53,093 nt of DNA from contig CASGED010000117.1 of assembly GCA_949300425.1 (NCBI GenBank), positions 1 to 53,093 of the forward strand, read 5' to 3'. Below are positions 16,814-25,309 of this stretch, one piece after another. The position numbers were made by a program, and so were the translations under genes. The DNA comes from an uncultured Bacteroides sp. (GTDB taxonomy: Bacteria; Bacteroidota; Bacteroidia; Bacteroidales; Bacteroidaceae). The notes beneath the pieces were generated by a model that was given only the letters and a program-made list of their open reading frames with translations, had not been told where the DNA came from and did no database searches. The stretch's first letter is position 1. Each line of letters opens with the position of its first letter.

Positions 16814-16839
16814 GTGTTCGGAATCGGACACAGTGTACG
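16814..16839 (-). promoter_or_regulatory. Upstream activator-type dyad (copy 1)
   Basis: The plus strand reads GTGTTCGGAATCGGACAC, a dyad with ends GTGTTCG and CGGACAC, followed after one base by GTGTACG. It lies 44 bp upstream of the -24 element of the adaptor promoter, exactly as copy 2 does at the ATPase. It lies between the divergent adaptor and ffh promoters. Confidence 0.6.
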
Positions 16840-16858
16840 ATTTTGAAGACTTTTACAC

Positions 16859-16887
16859 TTGACATCCCCAGATTTTTCGTACCTTTG
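16859..16887 (+). promoter_or_regulatory. Bacteroides-type promoter of ffh
   Basis: TTG at 16859-16861 and TACCTTTG at 16880-16887 are separated by 18 bp. This matches the -33 TTTG / -7 TAnnTTTG pattern of Bacteroidetes housekeeping promoters. Transcription would start near 16894, about 37 nt before the ffh ATG. Confidence 0.7.
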
Positions 16888-16930
16888 TCCCTCAAAAAGA
16901 AACGAATAACCATCAAAACAACATATATCT

Positions 16931-18253
16931 ATGTTCGATAATCTAAGCGAACGGCTCGAACGGTCGTTCAAGATACTGAAAGGTGAAGGTAAAATCACCG
17001 AAATCAACGTGGCGGAGACCCTGAAAGATGTGCGTAAAGCATTGTTGGAGGCCGACGTCAATTATAAAGTAGCCAAACAATTTACCGATAGCGTCAAGGA
17101 GAAGGCGTTAGGACAGAACGTGCTCACCGCCGTGAAACCCGGCCAGCTGATGGTAAAAATTGTGCATGACGAACTCGCTCGTCTGATGGGAGGCGAAACC
17201 GCCGAACTGGACCTCACGGCCCGTCCCACCGTCATCCTGATGTCCGGCTTACAAGGTTCCGGTAAGACAACCTTCAGCGGCAAACTGGCGCGCATGCTCA
17301 AGACGAAGAAGAACCGCCGTCCCTTGTTAGTGGCTTGCGACGTGTATCGTCCCGCCGCCATCGAACAGCTCCGCGTATTGGCCGAGCAGATAAACGTGCC
17401 CATGTATAGCGAACCTGACTCGAAAGACCCTGTCCGCATCGCGCAAAACGCCATACAGGAGGCTAAAGCCAAAGCACTGGACACGGTCATCATCGATACC
17501 GCCGGCCGCCTGGCCATCGACGAGCAGATGATGGAGGAGATAGCCCGTATCAAAGCGGCGGTCACCCCCAACGAGATTCTCTTCGTGGTAGACTCCATGA
17601 CCGGACAAGACGCCGTGAACACCGCCAAAGAATTCAACGACCGCTTGGACTTCACAGGCGTAGTACTGACCAAACTCGATGGTGACACTCGAGGCGGAGC
17701 CGCCTTGTCCATCCGCACGGTAGTGACCAAGCCCATCAAATTCATAGGTACGGGCGAGAAGTTGGATGCCATTGATCAATTCCACCCCGAACGTATGGCT
17801 GACCGTATCCTCGGCATGGGTGATATTGTCAGCTTGGTAGAGCGTGCCCAAGAGCAATATGACGCCGAAGAGGCTAAACGCTTGGAGCGCCGCATCCGCC
17901 GCGACCAATTCGACTTCAACGACTTCATGGCGCAAATACAGCAAATCAAGAAAATGGGTAACCTCAAGGAACTAGCGTCTATGATACCCGGCGTAGGCAA
18001 AGCTATCAAAGACATCGACATTGACGACAATGCCTTTAAAAGCATCGAAGCCATCATCAACTCCATGACTCCTTTGGAGCGCACTAATCCCTCCGTGTTA
18101 AACGGCTCACGCAAGATGCGTATCGCCAAGGGTAGCGGCACCAACATACAGGAAGTGAACCGCCTGGTGAAGCAATTCGACCAGACGCGCAAGATGATGA
18201 AGATGGTAACGGGAAGTAAAGCCGGGAAACTGGCGATGCGGATGAAACGATAA
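16931..18253 (+). CDS. ffh: Signal recognition particle GTPase Ffh
   Basis: This 440-residue protein has the full SRP54 layout: an N-domain helical bundle (1-90), a GTPase G domain and a methionine-rich M domain (about 300-440). G1 is GLQGSGKT (106-113), G3 is DTAGR (189-193) and G4 is TKLD (247-250), followed by GDTRGGAAL. The M domain contains [16 protein letters not shown], which is part of the 4.5S RNA-binding region. Ffh binds signal peptides on the ribosome and delivers the complex to FtsY at the membrane. It is followed by folD after 50 bp on the same strand. Confidence 0.97.
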   Translation: MFDNLSERLERSFKILKGEGKITEINVAETLKDVRKALLEADVNYKVAKQFTDSVKEKALGQNVLTAVKPGQLMVKIVHDELARLMGGETAELDLTARPTVILMSGLQGSGKTTFSGKLARMLKTKKNRRPLLVACDVYRPAAIEQLRVLAEQINVPMYSEPDSKDPVRIAQNAIQEAKAKALDTVIIDTAGRLAIDEQMMEEIARIKAAVTPNEILFVVDSMTGQDAVNTAKEFNDRLDFTGVVLTKLDGDTRGGAALSIRTVVTKPIKFIGTGEKLDAIDQFHPERMADRILGMGDIVSLVERAQEQYDAEEAKRLERRIRRDQFDFNDFMAQIQQIKKMGNLKELASMIPGVGKAIKDIDIDDNAFKSIEAIINSMTPLERTNPSVLNGSRKMRIAKGSGTNIQEVNRLVKQFDQTRKMMKMVTGSKAGKLAMRMKR

Positions 18254-18303
18254 GAAACGCTACACCATATTATATATATAAACTCATAATAACAAAAGAA
18301 CCT

Positions 18304-19188
18304 ATGACATTGATAGACGGAAAGGCCGTCTCCGAGCAAGTAAAAAAGGAGATTGCCGAAGAAGTGGAAAAGATTGTGGCCGCAGGCGGCAAGCGTCCTC
18401 ACTTGGCCGCAGTATTGGTAGGACACGATGGGGGAAGTGAAACCTACGTAGCCAACAAAGTAAAAGCTTGTGAAGTGTGCGGATTTAAGAGTACCCTTAT
18501 CCGTTACGAGGAAAACGTAACGGAAGAAGAACTTTTGGCCTGCGTACGCCGTTTGAACGAGGATGCAGACGTGGACGGATTCATCGTACAACTTCCCCTG
18601 CCGAAGCACATCTCCGAACAGAAAGTAATAGAAACCATTGATTATCGTAAAGACGTGGACGGATTTCACCCCATCAACGTGGGACGCATGTCCATCGGCC
18701 TGCCTTGCTACATCTCCGCCACACCCAACGGTATTATGGAACTATTGCGCCGCTACAACATTGAGACGCAAGGTAAAAAATGTGTCATCTTGGGCCGTAG
18801 CAACATTGTAGGCAAGCCCATGGCGATGCTGATGATGCAGAAGAGTTATCCCGGAGACGCCACGGTGACCGTATGCCACAGCCGCAGCAAAACGTTGCGT
18901 GAAGAGTGCCGCGAAGCGGACATCATTATTGCCGCCATGGGACAGCCGGAATTTGTAACGGCCGACATGGTGAAAGAAGGCGCTGTAGTGATTGACGTAG
19001 GCACTACCCGCGTGCCGGACGCTACCCGCAAGAGCGGTTTCCGCCTGAAAGGTGATGTGAAGTTCGATGAGGTAGCACCCAAATGTTCGTACATCACTCC
19101 CGTACCTGGCGGTGTAGGCCCGATGACCATCGTATCGCTGATGAAGAACACGCTGTTAGCCGGTAAACATGCGGTATACGGCGATTAA
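18304..19188 (+). CDS. folD: Bifunctional methylenetetrahydrofolate dehydrogenase/cyclohydrolase
   Basis: At 294 residues this is the usual length for FolD. It interconverts 5,10-methylene-THF, 5,10-methenyl-THF and 10-formyl-THF in the cytoplasm with NADP(H). Visible landmarks are [10 protein letters not shown] (catalytic Tyr and Lys of the active site), VQLPLPKHI, the cofactor motif GRSNIVGKP and the C-terminal [10 protein letters not shown]. The gene follows ffh and its last 20 bases overlap the start of the CapA-like gene, so the two are probably co-translated. Confidence 0.96.
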   Translation: MTLIDGKAVSEQVKKEIAEEVEKIVAAGGKRPHLAAVLVGHDGGSETYVANKVKACEVCGFKSTLIRYEENVTEEELLACVRRLNEDADVDGFIVQLPLPKHISEQKVIETIDYRKDVDGFHPINVGRMSIGLPCYISATPNGIMELLRRYNIETQGKKCVILGRSNIVGKPMAMLMMQKSYPGDATVTVCHSRSKTLREECREADIIIAAMGQPEFVTADMVKEGAVVIDVGTTRVPDATRKSGFRLKGDVKFDEVAPKCSYITPVPGGVGPMTIVSLMKNTLLAGKHAVYGD

Positions 19189-20296
19189 ACGACTTCTATT
19201 TCTCGTTGTGACCGGATGGGGATTGACAATCACATCCCTATCCGCGCAACAACGTGTGACGCTACTCTTTGCAGGCGACCTGATGCAGCACAAGGCGCAG
19301 ATAGACGCCGCCCGCACAGATAGCGGCACGTATGACTATACACCCTGCTTTGCCCGCGTAAAGCGACAAATTGAAGCTGCCGACCTTGCCATTGGCAACT
19401 TAGAAGTAACATTAGGAGGACGACCTTATACAGGATATCCCGCTTTCAGTGCCCCCGATGAATACTTGACGGCTATCCGTGACGCAGGATTCGACGTATT
19501 GCTCACCGCCAATAACCATTGCTTAGACCGCGGAAGCCCCGGACTTGTCCGCACGCTGAACAAGCTCGACTCGCTCCATATTCCTTCATTAGGCACGTAT
19601 CGAGACTCCTTAGACCGTGCACACCGCCATCCGTTGCTGTTCACCCTGAAAGGCATTCGCATCGCGTTGCTGAACTATACATATGGAACCAACGGTTTAC
19701 GACCCCGCTCTCCCGCCCTTGTGAATTATATTGACCGCAAGCAGATGCAACAGGACATTCACACGGCTCAGGCTTGGCGTCCGGATGTGCTGATAGCGTG
19801 CATCCATTGGGGGCAAGAATATCAGTCACTTCCCAATCATGCCCAACGCGAATTGGCAGACTGGCTATTCAAACAAGGCGTAGACCATATCATCGGAAGC
19901 CATCCGCACGTGTTGCAGCCCATGGAATTGCATACAGACACGTTACGGGGTAGTCAGCACGTATTGGCCTACTCTTTAGGCAACTTTATTTCGAACATGA
20001 GTGCCCGTGGCACAGACGGCGGCGCCTTGCTAACACTCACCTTGGAGAAAGTACAGCCAATGCGCACACTCCGCCCAAGCACACGGACAGTAAGTTGTAC
20101 CTATGACCTGGTATGGAGCGGTCGTCCCTCTCTGACAGGAAAACAAAACTTCGAATTATATCCTGTGACCTCCCCCATCGACAGTCTTCCTCCTATAGCC
20201 CGTAACAAGCTGAAAATCTTCACCGAAGACGCCAGACAACTATTGAACCGGCACAATAAAGGCATCTATGAACGGAACAAAATCAACGAGAAATAA
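19169..20296 (+). CDS. Exported CapA-family (PgsA-like) metallophosphatase-fold protein
   Basis: This 375-residue protein has a signal peptide (residues 1-26, ending SLSA-QQ). The PGA_cap/CapA domain follows with the expected motifs: [34 protein letters not shown] and YSLGNFISN. These residues line the dinuclear metal site in the calcineurin-like fold. CapA proteins take part in poly-gamma-glutamate synthesis in Bacillus, but most Bacteroidetes homologues have no assigned substrate and no capB/capC is nearby. The start overlaps the folD end by 20 bp. Confidence 0.85.
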   Translation: MRYTAIKRLLFLVVTGWGLTITSLSAQQRVTLLFAGDLMQHKAQIDAARTDSGTYDYTPCFARVKRQIEAADLAIGNLEVTLGGRPYTGYPAFSAPDEYLTAIRDAGFDVLLTANNHCLDRGSPGLVRTLNKLDSLHIPSLGTYRDSLDRAHRHPLLFTLKGIRIALLNYTYGTNGLRPRSPALVNYIDRKQMQQDIHTAQAWRPDVLIACIHWGQEYQSLPNHAQRELADWLFKQGVDHIIGSHPHVLQPMELHTDTLRGSQHVLAYSLGNFISNMSARGTDGGALLTLTLEKVQPMRTLRPSTRTVSCTYDLVWSGRPSLTGKQNFELYPVTSPIDSLPPIARNKLKIFTEDARQLLNRHNKGIYERNKINEK

Positions 20297-20316
20297 AAAA
20301 ATATCCGCAAAAGAAT

Positions 20317-20346
20317 TTGCAGTTTCAAATATAATCTCTATCTTTG
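20317..20346 (+). promoter_or_regulatory. Promoter of tRNA-His
   Basis: TTG at 20317-20319 (within TTTG) and TATCTTTG at 20339-20346, with 19 bp between, give a well-formed Bacteroidetes promoter. The start would be near 20353, about 20 nt before the tRNA. Confidence 0.7.
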
Positions 20347-20373
20347 CACCGCATTTGAGAAATGCACTAACAT

Positions 20374-20449
20374 GGTGGCTGTAGTTCAGTTGGTTAGAGC
20401 GTCAGATTGTGGTTCTGAATGTCGTGGGTTCGAGTCCCATCTGCCACCC
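20374..20449 (+). tRNA. tRNA-His (anticodon GTG)
   Basis: The cloverleaf is complete. The acceptor is GTGGCTG with CTGCCAC, and an extra 5' G (G-1 at 20374) pairs with C at position 73, the histidine identity element. The D arm is GTTC...GAGC. The anticodon stem TCAGA/TCTGA holds loop TTGTGGT with anticodon GTG. The T arm is GTGGG-TTCGAGT-CCCAT. The 6-67 acceptor pair is a T-T mismatch. CCA is not encoded. A promoter and a terminator bracket it, so it is a single-gene transcript. Confidence 0.95.
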
Positions 20450-20458
20450 TTAGCAAAC

Positions 20459-20497
20459 AACGCTAATTGCCGGGAAAAAGCAGTTAGCGTTTTTCTT
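20459..20497 (+). terminator. Rho-independent terminator after tRNA-His
   Basis: AACGCTAATTGC and GCAGTTAGCGTT form a 12-bp stem with one mismatch around a short loop, followed by TTTTCTTTT. Confidence 0.8.
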
Positions 20498-20539
20498 TTG
20501 CAGTAATTAACGTAATATGATTTTCAATATATAAAGGGT

Positions 20540-20738
20540 CAGTCTGAAAACCCGGTTGCGGGAAACGATGCACGAACCTTTATGGCCCAATGCATATAAC
20601 TGACTTCTTTGCACGATTAGTAATCGTGCGGCGTGACGATTACTAATCGTACAGACGAACGATTACTAATCGTACAGGCGGACGATTACTAATCGTACAA
20701 CTTAGTAGGATATATGTTACAACCGAATCTTCTGACAG
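20540..20738 (+). repeat. MITE-like element, copy 1, with four 23-bp palindromic units
   Basis: The left end CAGTCTGAAAACCCGGTTGC is an imperfect inverted copy (14 of 20) of the right end 20719-20738. Inside, the 15-bp palindrome ACGATTAnTAATCGT begins at 20613, 20636, 20659 and 20682, a constant 23-bp step with 8-bp spacers. A second copy in the opposite orientation is at 48602-48797, alike over its whole length. There is no transposase gene and I see no clear target duplication. Confidence 0.8.
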
Positions 20739-20759
20739 ATTTCATATAATAGAAGAAGC

Positions 20760-21407
20760 ATGAATAAAAACACCTATTTCGTCAGCGGCATAGACACGGA
20801 TGCCGGAAAGTCTTATTGCACGGCCTGGCTGGCATGCGAATTGACCGCACAGGGAAAGAGCGTCATTACACAGAAGTTCATACAAACCGGGAACGTGGGA
20901 CATAGCGAGGACATCGACCTGCACCGCCGTATCATGGGTACAGGCTATCTGCCTGAGGACCGAGAAGGGCTTACCATGCCGGAAATATTCTCCTACCCCG
21001 CTTCGCCGGACTTGGCTTCGCGCATCGACCATCGTCCTATCAGCTTCGCACGGATAGAGCAAGCGACCCAAGAACTGGCACGCCGCTATGACATCGTATT
21101 GGTGGAAGGAGCCGGCGGACTGATGGTTCCCTTGAAAGACGAGTACCTGACCATAGATTACATAGCCGAAAAAGGTTATCCATTAGTGTTCGTTACATCG
21201 GGTAAACTGGGAAGCATCAACCATACCTTGCTGAGTTTTGAAGCCATTGCACACCGAGGCATAGAACTGCATACCTTGCTTTATAACCTTTATCCAGATG
21301 TGGACGACCCGACAATCCGTAATGACACCCGCATGTATTTGCAGCGTTATCTGAGCCGCCATTTTCCGACCTGCCGTTTCATAGAAGTTCCCCGCTTGGA
21401 TAAATAA
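20760..21407 (+). CDS. bioD: Dethiobiotin synthetase
   Basis: This 215-residue ATP-dependent carboxylase closes the ureido ring of dethiobiotin from 7,8-diaminopelargonate and CO2 in biotin synthesis. The P-loop is GIDTDAGKS (residues 10-18), where most homologues have GTDTxVGKT. VEGAGGLMVPL is the conserved second ATP-site segment. The length is typical. No other bio gene is in the window, so this is a solitary bioD or the edge of a scattered pathway. It begins 22 bp after the MITE-like element, which may therefore carry or disrupt its promoter. Confidence 0.9.
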   Translation: MNKNTYFVSGIDTDAGKSYCTAWLACELTAQGKSVITQKFIQTGNVGHSEDIDLHRRIMGTGYLPEDREGLTMPEIFSYPASPDLASRIDHRPISFARIEQATQELARRYDIVLVEGAGGLMVPLKDEYLTIDYIAEKGYPLVFVTSGKLGSINHTLLSFEAIAHRGIELHTLLYNLYPDVDDPTIRNDTRMYLQRYLSRHFPTCRFIEVPRLDK

Positions 21408-21453
21408 TGAAGAAAGAATGCCTGCCGAAGCGTAAAAAATAAAGAATTATCAC

Positions 21454-21461
21454 TATTTTTG
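21454..21461 (+). promoter_or_regulatory. Candidate -7 box of the GT2 gene
   Basis: TATTTTTG lies 26 bp before the ATG at 21487. No good -33 TTTG is seen at the right distance, so this is tentative. Confidence 0.35.
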
Positions 21462-21486
21462 CATCGCATAAAAACAGAAAAGCACA

Positions 21487-22659
21487 ATGGAAGCATTTGC
21501 ATTCAACGCTATCGAGCAAGGTCTGCTGATTGGAGCCGGAGGCTTGCTCGTCATTCAGGCAATCTATTACCTTGCCCTCTACAACCGTATCAACCTGCAC
21601 AACCGGGCAATACGCCAAAACAAACTACGTTTCAGTAATGAACTGCCTCCCATATCAATCATCATTTGCGCACATAACGAAACTGAAAACCTCCAACGGA
21701 GTCTGCCAGCCATGCTTGCACAAGATTATCCGCAGTTCGAGCTGATAGTCATCAATGACGGAGAGAAGAACGAAAATGAAAATTACTTATCTCAATTGGA
21801 AAGCCAGCACAAGAACCTTTACCATAGCTTTGTACCCAATTCCTCGCGCTACATCAGTCATAAAAAGTTGGCTATCACTTTAGGCATCCGTGCCTCCCAC
21901 TATGATTGGCTGGTACTGACCGAAGCAAACTGTCTTCCGCAAAGCAACCAATGGCTACGCTTGCTGGCCCGAAACTTTACTTCGCGCACAGAAGTCGTAT
22001 TGGGGTATAGCGGCTATGAACGAGGCAAGGGATGGTTTCAAAAACAAGTAGCCTTCGACAATCTTTTTACCTCTATGCGCTATCTTGGTTTTGCGTTAGC
22101 CGGAAATCCTTACATGGGTATCGGGCGAAATCTGGCATATCGGAAGTCATTATTCTTCAATCAAAAAGGATTCTCTGCCCACCTGAATCTGCGACGAGGA
22201 GATGACGACCTGTTCATCAACCAAGTGGCCACTTCAGAGAATACGCGTGTAGAAACAGACCCGGCTTCCGTAGTACGCATGTTACCCTTAAAGCGCAAAC
22301 GCGACTGGAAGGAAGAAAAAATAGGTTATACCTCTACTACTCCTCTCTATAAAGGCATGCAACGTTGGCTCAACGGATGGGAAACCACTACCCGCTTGCT
22401 ATTTTATGTCGCTTGGATAGCTACAGTATCCATTGGTGTCCTCCATGCACATTGGTTAGCGGCAGGCATCGGTTTTCTGTTGTTCTTGGTACGCCTTACG
22501 CTACAAATCATCATCATCAATCAGACTGCCAAGAACCTGAAGGAAAAAAGAAGTTATGGCTTGATACTGCCGGTATTCGACTTTCTGCAACCTTTGCAAT
22601 CGCTCAACTGGAAATTACGCTACCATTTCCGTGACAAACGGGAATTCCTGAGAAAATAA
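21487..22659 (+). CDS. Membrane glycosyltransferase, family 2
   Basis: This 390-residue protein has an N-terminal helix (about 13-33), a GT-A catalytic domain (55-295) and two or three C-terminal helices (about 303-345). Motifs are SIIICAHNE (nucleotide-sugar binding start), VINDGE and LTEANC at the position of the DxD-type segment. The GDDD at 238-241 precedes a basic stretch, and MQRW at 291-294 is in place of the QxxRW element. It probably transfers a sugar from a nucleotide donor to a lipid or polysaccharide acceptor at the inner membrane; the acceptor is not predictable. It stands alone on this strand, converging with the LolC/E-like gene. Confidence 0.85.
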   Translation: MEAFAFNAIEQGLLIGAGGLLVIQAIYYLALYNRINLHNRAIRQNKLRFSNELPPISIIICAHNETENLQRSLPAMLAQDYPQFELIVINDGEKNENENYLSQLESQHKNLYHSFVPNSSRYISHKKLAITLGIRASHYDWLVLTEANCLPQSNQWLRLLARNFTSRTEVVLGYSGYERGKGWFQKQVAFDNLFTSMRYLGFALAGNPYMGIGRNLAYRKSLFFNQKGFSAHLNLRRGDDDLFINQVATSENTRVETDPASVVRMLPLKRKRDWKEEKIGYTSTTPLYKGMQRWLNGWETTTRLLFYVAWIATVSIGVLHAHWLAAGIGFLLFLVRLTLQIIIINQTAKNLKEKRSYGLILPVFDFLQPLQSLNWKLRYHFRDKREFLRK

Positions 22660-22677
22660 CCGGAAGGGATAGAAAAC

Positions 22678-23925
22678 TTATTCGTAGCGCATGGAGTCAG
22701 CAGGACGTATGCGCGTGATGAGGTAAGAAGGTCCTATCAGCATTCCTACGGATGCCAACAAGGTACCGACATTGAGCAAAAGGAAAAACCACAGGTTGAA
22801 AGCGACCGGCACAGTATCCATATAATAGGTGGAAGGGTCGAGTCTGAAAACTCCCCCATAGCGTTGCACAAAGTAGAACACCAGGCCGATGATATTTCCC
22901 CACAACATCCCTTTGCCAATGAGAAACACCGAAAACCAAAGAAATAAATGGCGAATAGTGCGGTTGTCAGCTCCCAGCGACTTCAGCAGTCCAATCATGG
23001 ACGTATGCTCAATGATGAGGATAAGCAATCCCGAAATCATCGTGAAGCCCGCCACCCCAATCATCAGTGCCAATATAACCCAAATGTTTACATCCAAAAT
23101 ACTGAGCCAGGCAAAAATAGCCGGATTAAGCTGTTCTATATTACGCACGCATAGTTCTTCCCCCGCATCGCAATCTCTCTTCTGCAATTGGTCACCTATG
23201 CGCCAAGTGGCTTCTTCCAGATGGCTATAGTCATGGAGCGTCAGCTCTAATCCACCCACCTGTCCACCAGTCCATTGGTTCAGACGGTTCACCGTATATA
23301 AATCAGTTATTAAAAACAGATTATCATATTCTGATAAGTCTGTTTGGAAAATGCCCGCTATCAGCAAACGACGGGCACGGATGTTTTCTTGGAAGAAATA
23401 AGTATCAATCTTATCACCTAACTTTAGTTTTAATTTATCGGCCAATGCCTGTGAAAGCACCACTTTATTAGAAGAAGCCGTATCGCTGAACTGAGGGAAC
23501 TCACCCTCACGCAAATGAGCCTTCAAGAAACCGTAATCATATTCCGGCCCGATACCTTTCAACAGGACACCTTGAAAAGCATCGGCCGTCTTTATCATCC
23601 CCGCCTTAGTAGAATAACGCTGCACATGGCTGATGTCAGCATCATTCGTCAATACACACCACAGCGCACTGTCAACCGTAACAGGTAGCGATTCATAAAA
23701 GGTCGTAGCATTCAAGTTACTCACTTGCAGGTGGGCACCGAATCCTACAATTTTATCGCGCACTTCACTCTTGAATCCGACTATGACAGACACGGCCATC
23801 AGCATGACAGCCAATCCGATAGCTATACCAAGCATGGCTATCCATACAGCCGGGCGCGACACCTGCATTCCTGAGGTATCGCTTCCTTTATAAATACGAC
23901 GGGCTATGAACAGTGCCAGACTCAT
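22678..23925 (-). CDS. LolC/LolE-like ABC permease
   Basis: This 415-residue permease follows the lipoprotein-releasing pattern: a start MSLALFIARRIYKG, a first helix at about 27-50, a periplasmic domain and three C-terminal helices (about 290-320, 335-365 and 375-400). The end IRPADSMRYE is typical for this family in Bacteroidetes. The frame is open further upstream into the aminotransferase gene; ATG 23925 is chosen because homologues begin MSLxLFIARRIY and it lies 10 bp after that gene's stop. LolCDE extracts lipoproteins from the inner membrane. The ATPase subunit is not adjacent. Confidence 0.85.
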   Translation of the reverse strand: MSLALFIARRIYKGSDTSGMQVSRPAVWIAMLGIAIGLAVMLMAVSVIVGFKSEVRDKIVGFGAHLQVSNLNATTFYESLPVTVDSALWCVLTNDADISHVQRYSTKAGMIKTADAFQGVLLKGIGPEYDYGFLKAHLREGEFPQFSDTASSNKVVLSQALADKLKLKLGDKIDTYFFQENIRARRLLIAGIFQTDLSEYDNLFLITDLYTVNRLNQWTGGQVGGLELTLHDYSHLEEATWRIGDQLQKRDCDAGEELCVRNIEQLNPAIFAWLSILDVNIWVILALMIGVAGFTMISGLLILIIEHTSMIGLLKSLGADNRTIRHLFLWFSVFLIGKGMLWGNIIGLVFYFVQRYGGVFRLDPSTYYMDTVPVAFNLWFFLLLNVGTLLASVGMLIGPSYLITRIRPADSMRYE

Positions 23926-23935
23926 CGCTCTTTTT

Positions 23936-25135
23936 TTACTCCGTCTTTCCCGGATAAGCCTCCAACGCCTTTTGCAGAACAAACAAGGCACGGGTCAAGT
24001 CTTCTTTCTTCAGCACATAGGCGATGCGCACCTCATTCCGGCCTGCCCCCGGCGTAGTGTAGAAGCCCGAAGCAGGTGCCATGAACACCGTTTGTCCTTC
24101 ATACTCAAAATCAGACAGACACCAGGCGCAGAATTTGTCGGAGTCGTCCACCGGCAACTTGGCTACCGTATAAAAAGCCCCCATGGGAATAGGCGAATAC
24201 ACACCGGGAATACGATTCAGCCCATCAATCAGGCACTTACGCCGCTCCACATATTCGTCATACGTATCACGCAAATAATCCTCGCCTGCATCAAGCGAGG
24301 CCTCGGCGGCTATCTGGCCTATCAAAGGAGGACTGAGACGTGCCTGACAGAACTTCATAACCGCATCGCGGATTTCTTTGTTTTTTGTAATCAGTGCTCC
24401 GATGCGGATGCCGCACTCCGAATAACGCTTCGATACCGAATCAATAAGTACCACATTCTGCTCGATACCTTCCAAATGACAAGCCGAAATGTAGGGTGAA
24501 CCGGTGTAAATAAACTCACGGTAAACCTCGTCTGAGAAGAGGAATAAGTCGTACTTCTTCACTAAGTCGCGTATCTGATTCATCTCACGACGGGTGTACA
24601 GATAGCCGGTGGGATTGTTGGGATTACAAATGAGGATGGCGCGTGTACGTTCGTTAATCAGTTCTTCAAATTTCTCCACTTTGGGCAGTGAAAAGCCTTC
24701 CTCAATAGTGGTCGCAATGGTACGGATTTTTGCTCCTGCCGAAATGGCAAAAGCCATGTAGTTGGCATAGGCCGGCTCAGGCACAATAATTTCATCACCC
24801 GGATTCAGACAAGCCAAGAAAGAGAACAACACGGCTTCCGATCCTCCTGACGTGATGATAATGTCATCCGCTGTCAAATGAATATTGTACTTCTCGTAAT
24901 AGCCAACCAACTTTTCCCGGTAACTACGGTATCCTGCACTGGGACTATACTCCAGTACCTTGCGATCGATGTTGCGGATAGCGTCAAGCGCTACTTGTGG
25001 AGTGGGCAGGTCGGGCTGTCCGATGTTCAGATGAAACACTTTTATACCTCTCTGCTTGGCCGCATCGGCCAAAGGTGTCAGCTTCCTGATAGGCGAAGCG
25101 GGCATTTCCGTACCCCGGATAGATATTTTAGGCAT
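23936..25135 (-). CDS. PLP-dependent class I/II aminotransferase
   Basis: This 399-residue fold-type I enzyme has the cofactor motifs in place: GGSEAVL near 97-103, NPNNPTG (171-177, with the conserved Asn), SDEVY (201-205, Asp binds the pyridine nitrogen) and the Schiff-base lysine in SVSKRYS (K236), with the C-terminal Arg region after 370. It is closest in feel to aspartate/alanine/tyrosine aminotransferases; the substrate cannot be fixed. ATG 25135 is preferred over upstream GTG starts because it begins MPKISIRG and lies downstream of a TACTTTTG box (25178-25185). The LolC/E-like gene follows after 10 bp. Confidence 0.88.
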   Translation of the reverse strand: MPKISIRGTEMPASPIRKLTPLADAAKQRGIKVFHLNIGQPDLPTPQVALDAIRNIDRKVLEYSPSAGYRSYREKLVGYYEKYNIHLTADDIIITSGGSEAVLFSFLACLNPGDEIIVPEPAYANYMAFAISAGAKIRTIATTIEEGFSLPKVEKFEELINERTRAILICNPNNPTGYLYTRREMNQIRDLVKKYDLFLFSDEVYREFIYTGSPYISACHLEGIEQNVVLIDSVSKRYSECGIRIGALITKNKEIRDAVMKFCQARLSPPLIGQIAAEASLDAGEDYLRDTYDEYVERRKCLIDGLNRIPGVYSPIPMGAFYTVAKLPVDDSDKFCAWCLSDFEYEGQTVFMAPASGFYTTPGAGRNEVRIAYVLKKEDLTRALFVLQKALEAYPGKTE

Positions 25136-25177
25136 GAATTTTCTTCTGTTTTCTGTTAAACAAATGATTTTGGGAAG

Positions 25178-25185
25178 CAAAAGTA
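25178..25185 (-). promoter_or_regulatory. Candidate -7 box of the aminotransferase gene
   Basis: The minus strand reads TACTTTTG, placing the transcript start near 25171, about 36 nt before the ATG. A -33 element is not convincing. Confidence 0.4.
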
Positions 25186-25280
25186 GCACAATTATTTCAA
25201 AAAGTATGGCTTTAAGAACATAAAAACTTTAAAATCCTTATTGAAGTTAAAAAAACTACGTGAATAAAAAAAAAATCTTC

Positions 25281-25288
25281 TACCTTTG
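25281..25288 (+). promoter_or_regulatory. -7 box of the FucI-like gene
   Basis: TACCTTTG, 21 bp before the ATG at 25310, is a consensus -7 element. The start would fall near 25295, giving a very short leader. Confidence 0.5.
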
Positions 25289-25309
25289 AATCGAAACTTC
25301 TAATATGCT

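Noticed and set aside
20613-20696. CRISPR array
   Set aside because: Spacers are only 8 bp, repeats are palindromes of 15 bp and no cas gene is in the window. The same applies to the arrays at 28311 and 36286.
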